A stretch of 64,000 nt of DNA from contig NC_080181.1 of assembly GCF_950295315.1 (NCBI RefSeq), forward strand, positions 34,191,375 through 34,255,374, given 5' to 3'. Of the stretch, positions 12,697 through 25,800 are shown in pieces. Each line of letters begins with the position of its first letter. The first letter of the stretch is position 1. Origin of the DNA: Erinaceus europaeus. Its lineage: Eukaryota; Chordata; Mammalia; Eulipotyphla; Erinaceidae. The notes below the pieces were generated by a model. The model made no database searches. It was given only the letters and a program-made list of their open reading frames with translations, and was not told where the DNA came from. The translations under genes were made by a program, and so were the position numbers.

Positions 12697-15600
12697 CAGC
12701 ATTATTTCTTCAAGTAATCTATCTTCTTCTTTTCTCCTCTCTCTCTCCCCCCCTTTCTTTTTTTATGAGGTTCCAGTAATGAATATATGTCTCTGCTTAA
12801 GGATGTTGCGTATGTCCTTCAGATGCTATTCATTTCTATGTATCCCTTTTTCTTCTTCTCAGATGCAATACTTTAACTTGACTTGTCTGCAGTTTTGTTC
12901 ATCCCTTGCTTTCTTTAATTTACTGTTGAATTGCCTATGTTAACTTCTATTTAAATACATTTTTATTTATTTTTATAAATGAGAGATAGAGATACAGAAA
13001 GAAAGACTGTATCTTTGTACCAGTATTTGTGGTGCCAACAATTGAACCAGGGATCCATGCATTCAAGTCCATATTCTACTATTTTTTTCTGCCTCCAGGT
13101 ATTTTTTTTTTATTTCCTTTATCAGGTTTCATGCCTAAGTAATCTCACTTCTCTCAACAAACTGTTTTTTAAAAATTTATTTTTAATGTATTTTTAAATA
13201 GTTTGTTACAAGATTATAAGAATACCATGTATAGTTCCACACCACACCAATCACCAAAGTTCGGTATCCTCACACTCCCACCTCCCAGAGATAACAAGCA
13301 TAGTTCTCATAACTCTTAGAAACTGTTTGCTTGCTTCTATTTTCTTTTTTGTAAGTTCACGTGAAACAGATCGCTAGTTTTCACATCTGAGTGAAATCAT
13401 CTGGTAGTTGTATTTCATCTCTTTACTTATTTTGGTAAGCATAATCACCTCCAGTTCCATCTGTTTTGTTCCAAAGGACACAATATCATATTTTTTATTG
13501 CAAAGTAGTATCCATGGAGTATATATCTCATACTTCTTTAGCCAGTCATCTGATGATGGATATTTAGGCTTCTTTCATTCTTTCGCTATTGTGAATAATA
13601 CACCTATGAACATAGCTGTTGTTTTGTTCCTGGTTCTGTTCTGATATTGATAATCATATTAATATTCTGAATTCCTTTGCTTCTTATTTTCATGTAGGAC
13701 TTCCCTCAGTATTTGTTTGCAAGGCAGGTTTGTACTGGAAAATTCCTTAACTTTCTGAATGTTTGCAAAGATCTTTATTTCTCCTTCATATTTGAAGGAT
13801 AATTTAGCAGGATACAGAATTCATGGCTAACAATTCTTGTCTACTAAAATTTGAATATGCTATTAAACTCTCTCTTCACCTATAGTGTTTGTGATGAGAA
13901 ATCCAAAGAAAGCCTGATGGTTCTGCTTTTCCTAGTATACTGGTTTTTTTTTTTTTTTTGTCTCTTGTTTTAGATAGTTTTTCAGTGATGTGTCTTGGTG
14001 TGTAATTTTGGATAAAAAATTTAGATGTTAATTCACCTCCCTGGATATATATGACATTGCTGAAGCATGGAAAAATTTCTGCCAAAATTCATTTTAATAT
14101 GTTCTCTACTCCTCACTGCCTCTCTGCAGAGATCCCAATAACTCTGATATTCATCTTTCTTATGGAGTCTGCTATTTCACAAATAAATGCTTCACTTTTC
14201 TTAACCCTTTCTTTAAGAGTTTTAAGTTCACAGAGTGTGGTGGTTGATATTCTCCCCTCCACCTGATTAAGCATACTTTCAAGGCCAACCTGAATTGCAT
14301 TCAAAGTGTCCCTTAGGCTCTGTATAATTCTGTTTCTTTATCTTTAGATAAAGAGGGAGAAAAAGGAGACATCATAAGATTGCTCCATTGCTTGTAAAAC
14401 TTTCCTTTTTCATGTTCCTATCATGTGGTGCCTAGGGCTTGAACCTAGGTCCATGACTACCTCATGCATGGTAAGGTGTGTACTCTACTGGGTAAGATAT
14501 TTCCCAGCCTCTAGTGCTCTACTTTTGAGCCACCTCTCCAACCACCAGAACTTTATCTTTTACTGACATTCTGATTTTGTTTATAGATCATTTCTCTGAG
14601 TTCTTTTTCATGAATTGTTTAAAAATCTCTGTCTAGTAGGGTGCCAGCAGGTGGCTAACATGGCAGAATGCATATTTTATCATGGGTGAGGACCTGGGTT
14701 TTAGTCCTAGGCCATTGTATGACAGCGACTTCAGGGTAGAGACTTGATGAGCACTGGAGTAATGCTGAGGTGTCTCCCCTTCTCTTTCTTTCCTGCTCCC
14801 CTCAACTCTCCATCTCTTACCTCTATGGTTTCTGGGTATAGTGGGGTTGTCTAGGCACCATTAATCTTTCTCTCTTTCCTTCATGATGAGCCAGGCCCTT
14901 GTTTGCATGATTTCACTACTCCTGGACCATACTTTCAAAGAGAGAGGGGGTGGTGGGAGGGAGAGAAATACTACAGCACCAAAGGTGCCCTTGGTGTCTT
15001 GCCACTCTCACGTGGTTCTGGGACTTGAACCTGGTCTGTGTCTGTGCTACAAATCAGATTCCTTCCACAGTGAGCTATTCCTGCAGTCCACAGTGTGTCG
15101 TTTCTTCAGACTATTTAAAAAAGTTTATTATTATTATTTTTTTTGAATGAACCATGACTTACTGTTTCTTTGTATGTCTTATGTATTTCCTTTTGTTTGT
15201 TGTAAATTGGATGTTTGAAAAGCACAGGCTCTTCCAACTTTTGCAAATGAATGGGGAATGCCTTTCCTTTGTGAGCTCCTGAACCATAAGTGAGGACTCA
15301 GGAGCACTTCAGATATTCTCTAGTCATGTGATTTATCTGGCCTATGTGTGCTTCTCCCCCCCCCCCATTCGCCTTGTTACTTTTACTTGTCTTAGTTCCT
15401 CCCCAGCTTTTATTAGGATCTTATATGTTTTGCTTTATTCCTTGTCTTTTCTTTTCCCCCATGTATCTATGGGGTTGTATTTCCCCTCATGTTTCCATAA
15501 GCAGGGGCCACTACTGCCTTCTGGGCTTCCAAATAGAAGTTCAAACTATGCCAACATTTCCTTTTTGGGTACCAAGTCAGAATGTGAAAGATTCCACTGG

Positions 15601-18600
15601 GAGTCCCACACACAGCTCAGAATATTGCAAACAAGTTCCATTTTTGCCTCTCATTCTTAAGGGTGAGACCTGGGATACTTCCTTCTGATGACACCATGCT
15701 ACACCAGGGAGGAGGCAGGACAACAGAGAATGAGCACATAGTGAGACTGCTTCTGTTTTGAATGTGAGCTTTTCTTTTTTAGGCATTCAGTTGTTTGCTT
15801 AGCAATTCAACTGATGTTTAGGACTTCTATTATATTACTTCAGTCAGTTTGTAGTTATTAATTTGATGCTTCTGTGGGGGAATAAGAGCCTGGAGCATCC
15901 TTCTCCAGTTCTTACTGATGTTATTCTCAGTCATATATCAAGCCCTTTGAGACTTTTTTCTTTTAAATGGGATGGTTTGATAGTAATTAATTGCTGTTAG
16001 GCATACTGAAATTGGATAAAAGTTTACACTAAAGACTCAACTTTTTTTTTTAAAGGTATTTATTTATTTATGAGCAACCAGAGCATCTCTCTTCTTTGCT
16101 ATGTAATGCCAAAGATTGAACTCAGGTCACAGGCATGCAAGTCTTGTGTTCTACCACTGAAATATCTCCCCTAGACTTTTAAAAAAATTATTTATTTATA
16201 AAAAGGAAACACTGATAAAGCCATAGGATAAGAAGGGTACAACTCCACATAATTTCCAACACCAGAACTCCATATCTCATCCCCTCCCTTGATAACTTTA
16301 ACCCTCTGGGAATATGGTCCCAAGGTCATTGTGGGATGCAGAAGGTGGAAGATCTGGCTTCTGTATTTGCTTCCCCACTGAACATAGGCATTGACAAGTT
16401 GATCCATACTCCCAGCTTGCCTCTCTCTTTCCCTAGTGTGATGGGGTTCTGGGAACTTCTGACATTTTATTCCTTCTTTCCCCCAGTACAAGCATGGTGG
16501 ACCTGTTATTGCTGTGCAGGTGGAGAATGAATATGGTTCCTACTACAAAGACCCTGCTTATATGCCTTACATCAAGAAGGTGAGAATCACCTTCATTTCT
16601 TCATAGTACTTTGGAATTTTCCTGGCTATGGTGAGACATGTGGGTATAATACTTTTCATATTACTTCTGTATCTCCATGTATTAATTAGTGAATAATTTT
16701 TTCTGTACTTTTATTTCAGTTAAATGATACCCTCTACTGATTACACAATACATAATGGCATTGCAGGGGCTGAGAATGAAGGCACTGACTTAATGTAGAA
16801 GTGGTGACTGGGCAAGGCTTCTCAGTGATGCCACTGCCATACTTGTGTTTAAATCAGTGGTTCCAGGCTTTGTCTGCACATTAGCTTCCAGTCAAAGCTG
16901 CATTGGCCCTTGGTGTTATGGGCAGCATCTCTTCTGTTGTCACTTAAGACTCTTTTCACGTGGACGTGTTTTTAGTCTCTGCACACAGGAAAGCCGAGGC
17001 TCAAGTGCTCCAGCATATGGGTTCTTACCTCTTTCGTCCCCTCCTCACCTGCAGAAAGCCTTGTGAATGGGGAGCAGAGCTCCCAGGAAGGGTGGCATTC
17101 TTAGGGCTGGAAAGGGGGAGAGTTCAGTCCTGGCAGTGAAGCCCACCACAAAGCCATGCATCCAGTTCCCTTTGTTTTTGAATTAATTTGAATTAGCCAG
17201 GGCAGAGAATGGGTGAACTTTTGCTCACTGCCTCCCTTCAGGCCATCTGGGTACTGGGGTACTGGGGCTTCTCCAGCGGATGCTTACTGACTTTAAAACT
17301 AATAATAATAATTGTGATCAACAAGTCCATTGGATAAGAGGGGTGCAACTCCACATAATTCCCATCACCAGAGTTCTGCATCCCACCCCACCCCCAACCC
17401 CCACTGGAAGCTTCCCTATTCTATATCCCTCTGGGAGTATGGACCCAGGATCATTATGGGGTGGAGAAGGTGGAAGGTCTGGCTTCTGTAATTGCTTCTC
17501 TGCTGGACATGGGCATTGGCAGATTGATCCATACTCCCAGCCTGTGTCTATGCTTACTGAATTTTTGAGCTGCAGAAAAGAGGAAACAGGTGCCCTGAGG
17601 GACCTTTTCTGCTCAGCCACCCTTTCCTGATTTCAGGAACAGATATTGCCTGTGAGACAGATAGACAATGCTCACCTTGTGGTCCTGAAAGTCTCAGGGG
17701 GCTCCTTTTCAGCTGCCTGCCTGAAGACATTATGCTCATGGAAATAATCGGCAGGTTATCTCCCTTTCCTGGACTCTTAACTTCTGAACTCTTTCCTTAC
17801 AAACTTTGTGGAAATGCAGTGCAATGAGGTAAGAAGACTATGCTGGGCAGACCATGTTGCCTGGGAAACAGCAGGTATTCCATGTAGTGTATAGTTAAGA
17901 AAGGAATACTTGTGAAAAGTCAAGCAGGAATAGTTCAGGTATGAAAGATAACTACTGCCCATGCTTTTACTCTCCACCTATCAGGATGCTTCAGGCACAT
18001 GGTCACCAGTTAAGCAATGTGTACTCAGGGTCAGAGGGTTGTGATATGGTAGGTTCAGGGGCTCCCACATCATTATTCCACTGTTTCCAGTGAAAGTTTT
18101 TTTTTTCTTCCTTTTAAAAAATTAATTATTAGATAGAGACAGAAAGGAATTGAGAGGGGAGGGGTGGTAGAGAGGGAGGGAAAGAGGCAGAGAGACACCT
18201 GCAGCCCTGTTCCACCACTTGAAAAGCTTTCCCCCTGCAGGTGGGGGCCAGAGGCTTGAACCTGCAACCATGTGCATTGCAATATGTGCACTTAACCAGA
18301 TGCACCACTTCAGATAGAGACAGACCGTGGGGGCTGGGGGGAAGAACAGCAGTACTACACCATTTCTGAAACTTCCACTGGTGCCATGCATGATGCTTCT
18401 GCATGGTGCTAGGCCTCAAACCTGGGCTCTTGCACATGGGAAAGTGTGTTCTCTGCTGGATGGGCTTTCTCCTTGCTCTGGTTTAGGAATTTTGATACAG
18501 ATTTTATCTGTACAGATGGATTAAAGTCCTGTGACTTCTGGTTTCCTGGGGGATCGGGCCTTTACCTAGGCTGAATTCACCCACTGCATAATCTCTCTTC

Positions 18601-21600
18601 TGGCTCTATTTTCTAAATAATTTGGTTGAAAGAAATAATCTTGTCATGATATCTACAGGGAAAATGATAGGAACCCCCATGCTGAGTTTCTTATCCCAAG
18701 GATCTCACAGCCTGTTAGAGCCTTTTGAAGGTCAACACTGTGGCTTCAGGCCTATACTTGCCTACTGGCTCTGTATTCATAATATAACACTCAGAGTCTC
18801 CTTGTTTAGTCAGGCTGTTACTTGTGAAGTCTAAACAGGACAGTCTGTGTAAAATACTGAGCAGAAGGCCTGGTATAATGGCAGTCTATATTCAAGGAAT
18901 GCTAATAGTGATTCCTATTCCTAAATGATTCTGACCCCTCTCCTCAGCATGCAGTTCCATCCTTTGAGGAGTAGGTCCCACTCTGCATGGTGCATGTAGC
19001 TAGCCTGACTGCTTACCAGAGCTCTCCTGCAGGGGATGAAGGGGACTGTGCAGGAGGCCCTGCCCCACTCCTGGAGCCCTGCCTTCAGTTGCCTGGTGAC
19101 AGCATGGCCACTGGCCTTGCTGGATGAACCTGATCATAGGGGCAGGACCTCAGTCAGGCTTGGTAATGGGTCACGTCAGGACAGCCCTGCCTTAATGTAC
19201 ATGTCCTCACTGTCACAGCTTTATTGAATATGGAAGCACAATTGGGATGAGTGTCTTACCCTTTTCTGTGGAGAATTAAATGCTTCATTTTGAATCCTTC
19301 CCTCTTTCTCTGGTGGGCACATTCCTGCTGTGTAATCCAGTCAGAGCACTATGCAATGGCAGACTGAAAGACTTGTCTTGTCCTGTTTCAGGCTTTGGAG
19401 AACCGGGGAATCGTGGAGCTGCTTTTGACTTCAGACAACAGGGATGGCCTGAGCAAGGGTGTGCTGGATGGAGGTAACTGCATGGAGGTGGTGTGGGGGC
19501 ATGGGATGGGGTAGCTCTTCCAGAAGGTCTGAGCCATCAGGGGGTTCGCTCCTGCCTGGCCTTCCTCTTGTGGCATGGCACCTGGCCCGAAGTGCTGATC
19601 TCTCTTTTTCTGCTAGGCACCCCGGAAACTAACAGTACTCTGCAGACCATAAGACCTGAGAGCCACAAAGTGCTCTAAATGTCTGTAAAGTAGGCTGTGG
19701 GGTAGAGCCCTATGTGGAGGTGACCTTCCACTTCTCAGAGTCTGTGGCCCCTTGTGATGCATGGTTGGCTGGGCAGTGGTAGTTCAGAGGGCAACTGGGT
19801 CATTGTGTCCTTCCCTCACTTCCCCTGCTGGGCAGTGGTAGTTCAGAGGGCAACTGGGTCATTGTGTCCTTCCCCCACTTCCCCTGTCCTGTGTCAGGAT
19901 ACCTCCCACACTCATCTGTCTAGCCCTTCTTTCACCTCTCACTAGCACTGCTCCAGCTGCCTCCTTCCTGTTCTCTCCCTGTTGGTTCAATCCCATCATT
20001 TTACCTGCTTTCTAGAGACTTTCCTGTTTAATTCTCTGATCCCCTTTCAGAACTCTATGTTCATACTTGCTTGGTCCTGTGTCCCTTCCTTTCATCTCCC
20101 CCCAAGCCAGGTAAGCACCGTGACACCCTCACCATCACTGATACGGCTATATTCAGGGTCACCAGTGTCCTCCAGTTACCACTAAAATTGTTATTCTATG
20201 TCTTCTCTGACCTGTCAGTTTTAGTTTACAGCACTCATCACCCTCTTTCTCCCTGATACAGTGTCCAGGACACAATTTCCTGGCTTTTCTCCTGACCTCA
20301 TGGCAGTTCCTTCTTGCTGTTTCCTGCTGGTCACTACTTCTATCCTGAACAACTGTCTCACTCCATAAGATAGTTGTTGGGTTCCTCTCTGCTCTCTCTA
20401 GCATTCACAGCCTGGTGGCAGAAAAAAGAGAAAAAATTGCTTGTAACCTACTGTGTAGGCTGCCTACACAGTGTCAATATTTCCCCCTCTTTTTTCCTTC
20501 AAAAGTCTAAGTCACATGCATCTAGGACACTGCCTACTGATTCAGGACTCTGCCTCTGTATTCTCTAATTTCTTAACTACTTAAGGATGTTGTTCTCTTC
20601 CACACCCTCCTTTTACTTGAAGATGCTTCCTGAGTTTCCTTCATGGCAGTGGTCCACACATGATCACTGCTCAGTGCAGAGGTCCTGGTGCAGGCCACCC
20701 ATGCTCCTGAGGTCATTTGCTTTCACTTCACAGGAGTGATCCCATTTGTTTTTCTATTTGTCTTCTCTTATCTCTTTTCTACTCTTTCTCATTTCTTCAT
20801 TTTTATTGGGGGATTAATGGCTTATAGTAAACACAGTTTTTTTATACATCTATATTATTTCTCAGTTTTTTGTAAAAGCACTTTCACTGCAAACCTAGAT
20901 CCTCTTCCACCATCATGCAACAGGACCTGATCCTCCCACCCCCACCACCACCATCTCGAGTCTTTATTTTGGTGCAACACACTAAACCCAGCCCAAGTTT
21001 TATTTTCTATTTCCTCTTTCTGTTCTTATTTCTCAACTTCTATCCATGAGTGAGATCATCCCATATTCATCCTTCTCTTTCTGACTTATCTCACTTAACA
21101 TGATTCCTTCAAGCTTTATCCAAGATGAAGTAAAGAAGGTTCATCATTCTTAATAGCTGAGTAGTATTTCCTTGTGTATACCACAACTTATTCAGCTACT
21201 CATCTATTGTTGGACACCTGAGTTACTTCCAGGTTTTGGCTATTACAAATTGTGCTGCTATGAACATAGCTATACACATATCTTTTTGGATGGGTTTTTG
21301 CCAGGCTAACGTGGGGGAGCCTCTTCCCGGGTGCATACTCTCTGGGTTGGAGAGAACTCAACCTGGGCTGCTACTCACTCAGTGATGCAGGAGAGTCTTG
21401 AGGTAATGCAATGTCATTATTGATCAGAGAGACAACGCTTTTATAGGATAGGACCAGAAGTAGCAAGTTGGAAATGGAAATGGCTAGGAAAGGGGGTGGA
21501 GAAAGGCAAAAGCAGGCTGGGAAGGTAGAAACTTCCATAGCAACTGTTGTGAGGGTTTTAACTGGTGGGATTAATGTTACCCTGCAGGCGGGGAGGGTCT

Positions 21601-22785
21601 CAAGGTAGAAAGAAGATAGATCAAAGGAATGGAATAGGTGGGGATCTTTCATGCAAAACAATGACTATGTAAATAGGCCACAGTATCAGGAATGCAGGGT
21701 GGAGCAGGGGGAGCTAAGCCAATGCCCGACAGGTTTTTTGTTTTCTTAAGATATATTCCTAGTAGAGGAATTGCAGGGCCTTAGGATAGGTCCACTTTTA
21801 GATGTCTGAGAGTTCTCCAGACTGTTCTCCACAGGAGTTGAATCAATTTACATACCCACCAGCAGTTTAGGAAGGTTCCTTTGGCCTCACAACCTCTCCA
21901 ACATTTGTTGTTGTTATTGGTTTTGATGTAGGACATTCTCACAGGAGTGAAGTGGTATCTCATTGTTGGTCCTATTTTCATTTATCTGACAATCAATGAC
22001 TTGGAACATTTTTTCATATGTCTGTTGGCCTTTGGGATCTTTTTGATGATATCCTTTCTCTTTCAAAGATGCTGTACCAAAGATGCTTTGCTCTTGCCAT
22101 CTGGTTCTCTGTTAGGTTCTATGGTAAAACTATGGCTACCTCATATGTGGAACCTGCCCTCACCCAAGTCTTGGTCTGTGTCTCCTGTGGGACCCCTGCC
22201 TCCTGGGAGTTTAAAGGCAGTAGTAGTTTGCTAGGCTACACTGTCTTATGGTTCCAAATCATTTTATATGTTCTGATTTTACTCCTCTTCTATTTTTAGA
22301 AAATGGTAGACTTTTCTTTTTGTCCTTGACATTCTAGTGTTTCACAATAGGTATTTGGCATAAAACTTCCCTTCTGTGGCACTTCTGTGGGTCCAAGGCT
22401 ATTGTCATGAATTGTAGGACACTGGGTCATTGTGCTCTTTGATGTGCTTTGTCCTCTTCTCTCTCATCTTTTCATCAGCCTTGTTATTCATGAATTGAAC
22501 TCAAATAGGATTCTCATAGGACTCATAGTCTTTTTGATTTATTCATAATTTATTCTATTCTCTAAGTTCTGCAATTTTTATCTTCTAATCCTTTTGCTGT
22601 TTCCAGAACCATGTTTCTCATGAATAAATATATTTTTTGTATAATGTACTTTTGTATTGGATTCTATCACACTACTTTCTAATATTTACCAGTTCTGCTC
22701 AATATTCTTTGTGAGGGAGTTTTCTCCTTTGAGCAGTGACAGGAAGAGACACTAAGTGGCCACTTGGAAACTGAGTGTGAGGTAT

Positions 22786-22848
<63 letters not shown>

Positions 22849-25800
22849 CTGGGCTGTGGTAGGCTGAGAGAAACCCTGAGTCAGTATTTGCAGCAACAGT
22901 CTTTAACATGTTCACGTGTTTTCAGGGTTGAATAGTTAATTCTGGGAACAGGCTAGAGAACAACAAGACCCACTGCTTAACCATCCCTCTAAGTCTTTCC
23001 TGCCTCCTATTACCCCATAGTCTGCTTTCCAGTGAGTGTGATTCCCCTTAGGGGACAGCACATTCCCTGAATTGGCAATGAGAGGCCTCAGGCTGGAGGA
23101 GAGGGGCTACTCAGAATGTCCTGTACTTTCCTCAGCCATTTACCCACCCTCCATTCTGTTAGTCTCCCAGGGTATTTTTGAAATGTCATCTCTGCTTTGT
23201 GCCACCTCTGGGTCCTATTCCACAAGCCTTTTCACTCCTTTGGTTTTGTTTTAGTGGAATGTCAGGAAAGATATGCTATGTGCAGTTAACCCTGCTAACC
23301 CCATTGACTACTGAGATTTTGATGTGAGATCTTCTCTCCTGTTTTCATGAAGTTTCTTGTGTAAGTGAGGAGTGGGATCAGGATATCAGGGCATACCCAG
23401 GGTGTTACTGGAAGACTGTAGCATTATGGGACAGTGGGTTGGGGGGTGTTTTGTGTAAGGTTGCCATCCCTGTTCTGCTGCTCACTAGTTGTATGATCTC
23501 AAGGCCAGTGATTCTTCCTCCCAGGGCCTCAGCTTTTGCTCATTTAATCACTGGGTATTGGGTGTTAATGCCAGAGTATCAGGAAATCATTTCAGGACTG
23601 CATTTCACTGAGGGAGGGCCATTTAAAATACCATTTCAAGTTTTAACATGAGCACATGGGAGAGAGTGAAAAGTTAGCTTTTATCTATGAAACAAAAACA
23701 GTCTTCACTTAGATTTTTACCCATGTAACAATTCTCAAGTTTCAAAGCAAAGCTTAGGCTCTCATCTGCTGCAGAAGAATAATTACTAGCAGTGCACACT
23801 GTGCTTGTAGAAGGTAGAGTTAATTCATGCTTGAGGCTCCACACTAATATAAACCAGAGGTGCACAGTGCTCTGGTAAAAAAAATGAATTGAATGTCTCA
23901 AACTTTTTGATGCATAGACCACAGTTATGGATATATATATTCCTTCAACCTAAGTGCTTAAGACTTCAGATTGGTAATCTGACTGAATCTTAACAGTGGG
24001 CTCAAATTGTTAATATATTCCTAATAATGAATTTTTCTTTGAAATATTAAGTCACCTATAATCTTAGACCAGGGAGAACAGAAGCAACTTGTTGTGTCAC
24101 TTTATAAGATACAACTATATGTAAATAATATTAAAGGACATAAATTATGGTGAGGTCTTATATGATACAGCAAATCCTAACAATGGGATTTTCAAAGTAA
24201 ATCAAATTTCCAAATAATTTGGTTATAACAATAACTACTATTACCTTCTTAAACCCTAAGACAGTAGGAGTCTTCCTCATTCTCTATATATAAAACTCAC
24301 ATTTCTCCCAGTCCTGGAACCTCTGGGGTGGGGATTGCTTTCCTGAATGCTTCTCTCAGTTCATACCAATTGATACTGCATCTGATGATCTCAACCTAAT
24401 CAATGCAACCAGTACCACCTTGGCATTTTTCACTTTGGATTGTGTCCAGAGATATCAGGTGTGGAGTGTCAACCCTCCATCTTCATTATTCTGCCATCAA
24501 GTTGATGGCAGAATACCCTAACTCCAACTTGACCTTCCTGGGCAGATGACCTCATCAGTGTATCCTGGAACACCACCTCTCCAGAGCCCTGCCCCACTAG
24601 GGAAAGAGAGACAAGCTGGGAGTATGCATTGACCTGCCAATGCCCGTGTTCAGTGGAGAAGCAATTATAGAAGCCAGACCTCCCACCTTCTGTACCCCAT
24701 AATGATCCTTGGTCCATATTCCCAGGGGGATAAAGAATAGGAAAAATTTCAAGGGAAGGAATGAGATATGGAACTCTGGTGGTGGGAATTGTGTGGAATT
24801 GTACCCCTCTTAACTTATGGTCTTGCTAATATTTCCATTTTATAAGTGAATTAAAAGTAAATAAATAAAGTAATTTTTTTTTTTAAAAAGTAAGTGCAGC
24901 TAGTCAAAAGCAGATGTTTAGTGAATGAATGAAGATCTCTGTAAGGTTTGTGTTGCATGACAGAAGTCCCACAATAAACTCATGTCAGAAGACCTGGACT
25001 GAAGGTAGAAACAATGTCATGATGAGCTCATTTGCTTTGAGGGTGGGGTGAGAAGGCTGTGGGGTGATTCAGAAAGTTGTCCTGGATCAAAGGTAATCCT
25101 TGGTTTCTCTCTTCTCCTTTCCCTTCCTAGTGCTGGCCACCATCAACTTACAGTCACAACAGGACCTACAGGCATTAACAACCTTCCTTCTAAGTGTCCA
25201 GGTAGGTGTGACCAAGGGGGAGCTGCTTCCCTTCTCAGTGTGAGGACAGAAATTGTTCAGGCTCAACTACCTCCTTGTCAGGAAGTTAACAGTGCTTAGT
25301 GGGGCCTGGACCTGTGTGCAGGGTTCCATGGTTGGGAGGGAAGATACTAGGCTGACTCCATCTTCTAGCTCCCTGCCATCCTCCTGCTGTAGACTCTAGA
25401 CTCCTGGGCACTCAGCTGCCATACCTGTGGCAAGGGAAGCAGTGTACTGAGGGTTTGCTGTGGTAGCTGATACATGAATGTATGATTCTACACCACTTAA
25501 GAAAGAGGGTCTTTTTGAAGTACTAGGCCTGGCATGCTGTTCATAAATAAATATATAAATAACTAGCCTTCTTTTCTCCTTCCTCCTCCTCCTCCTCCTC
25601 CTTCTCCTTTTTTAACAGAGCACTACTCAACTCTGATTTATGGTGATATGGGAGACTGAACCTGGGACTTTGGAGTTGCAGACATGAGTGTCTCTGAGTT
25701 CATGAGAGTCTCTTTGCATAACCATTATGCTAGTTCCCCCACCCATAAAAACCTCTTGAATAGAGTTTTCTGGACTCACCTAGACCTAGAGGTGAGAAGT

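Larger units (their letters stand above)
8140..14330 (-). mobile_element. Old L1 remnants with inserted SINEs
   Basis: Several blocks read as antisense L1: 8860-9370 and 13200-13640 (gctatgaacat and caaaggacacaatatca style 3' ORF2 sequence), 9650-9830, 10780-11180 (reverse transcriptase region with gaataaatcccactt), and 14120-14300 (coiled-coil part of ORF1). They are diverged and broken up by SINEs at about 8625-8830, 10105-10385, 10515-10680, 11240-11430, 11770-12050 and 12970-13090. Whether this is one element or several cannot be settled by eye. Confidence 0.6.
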
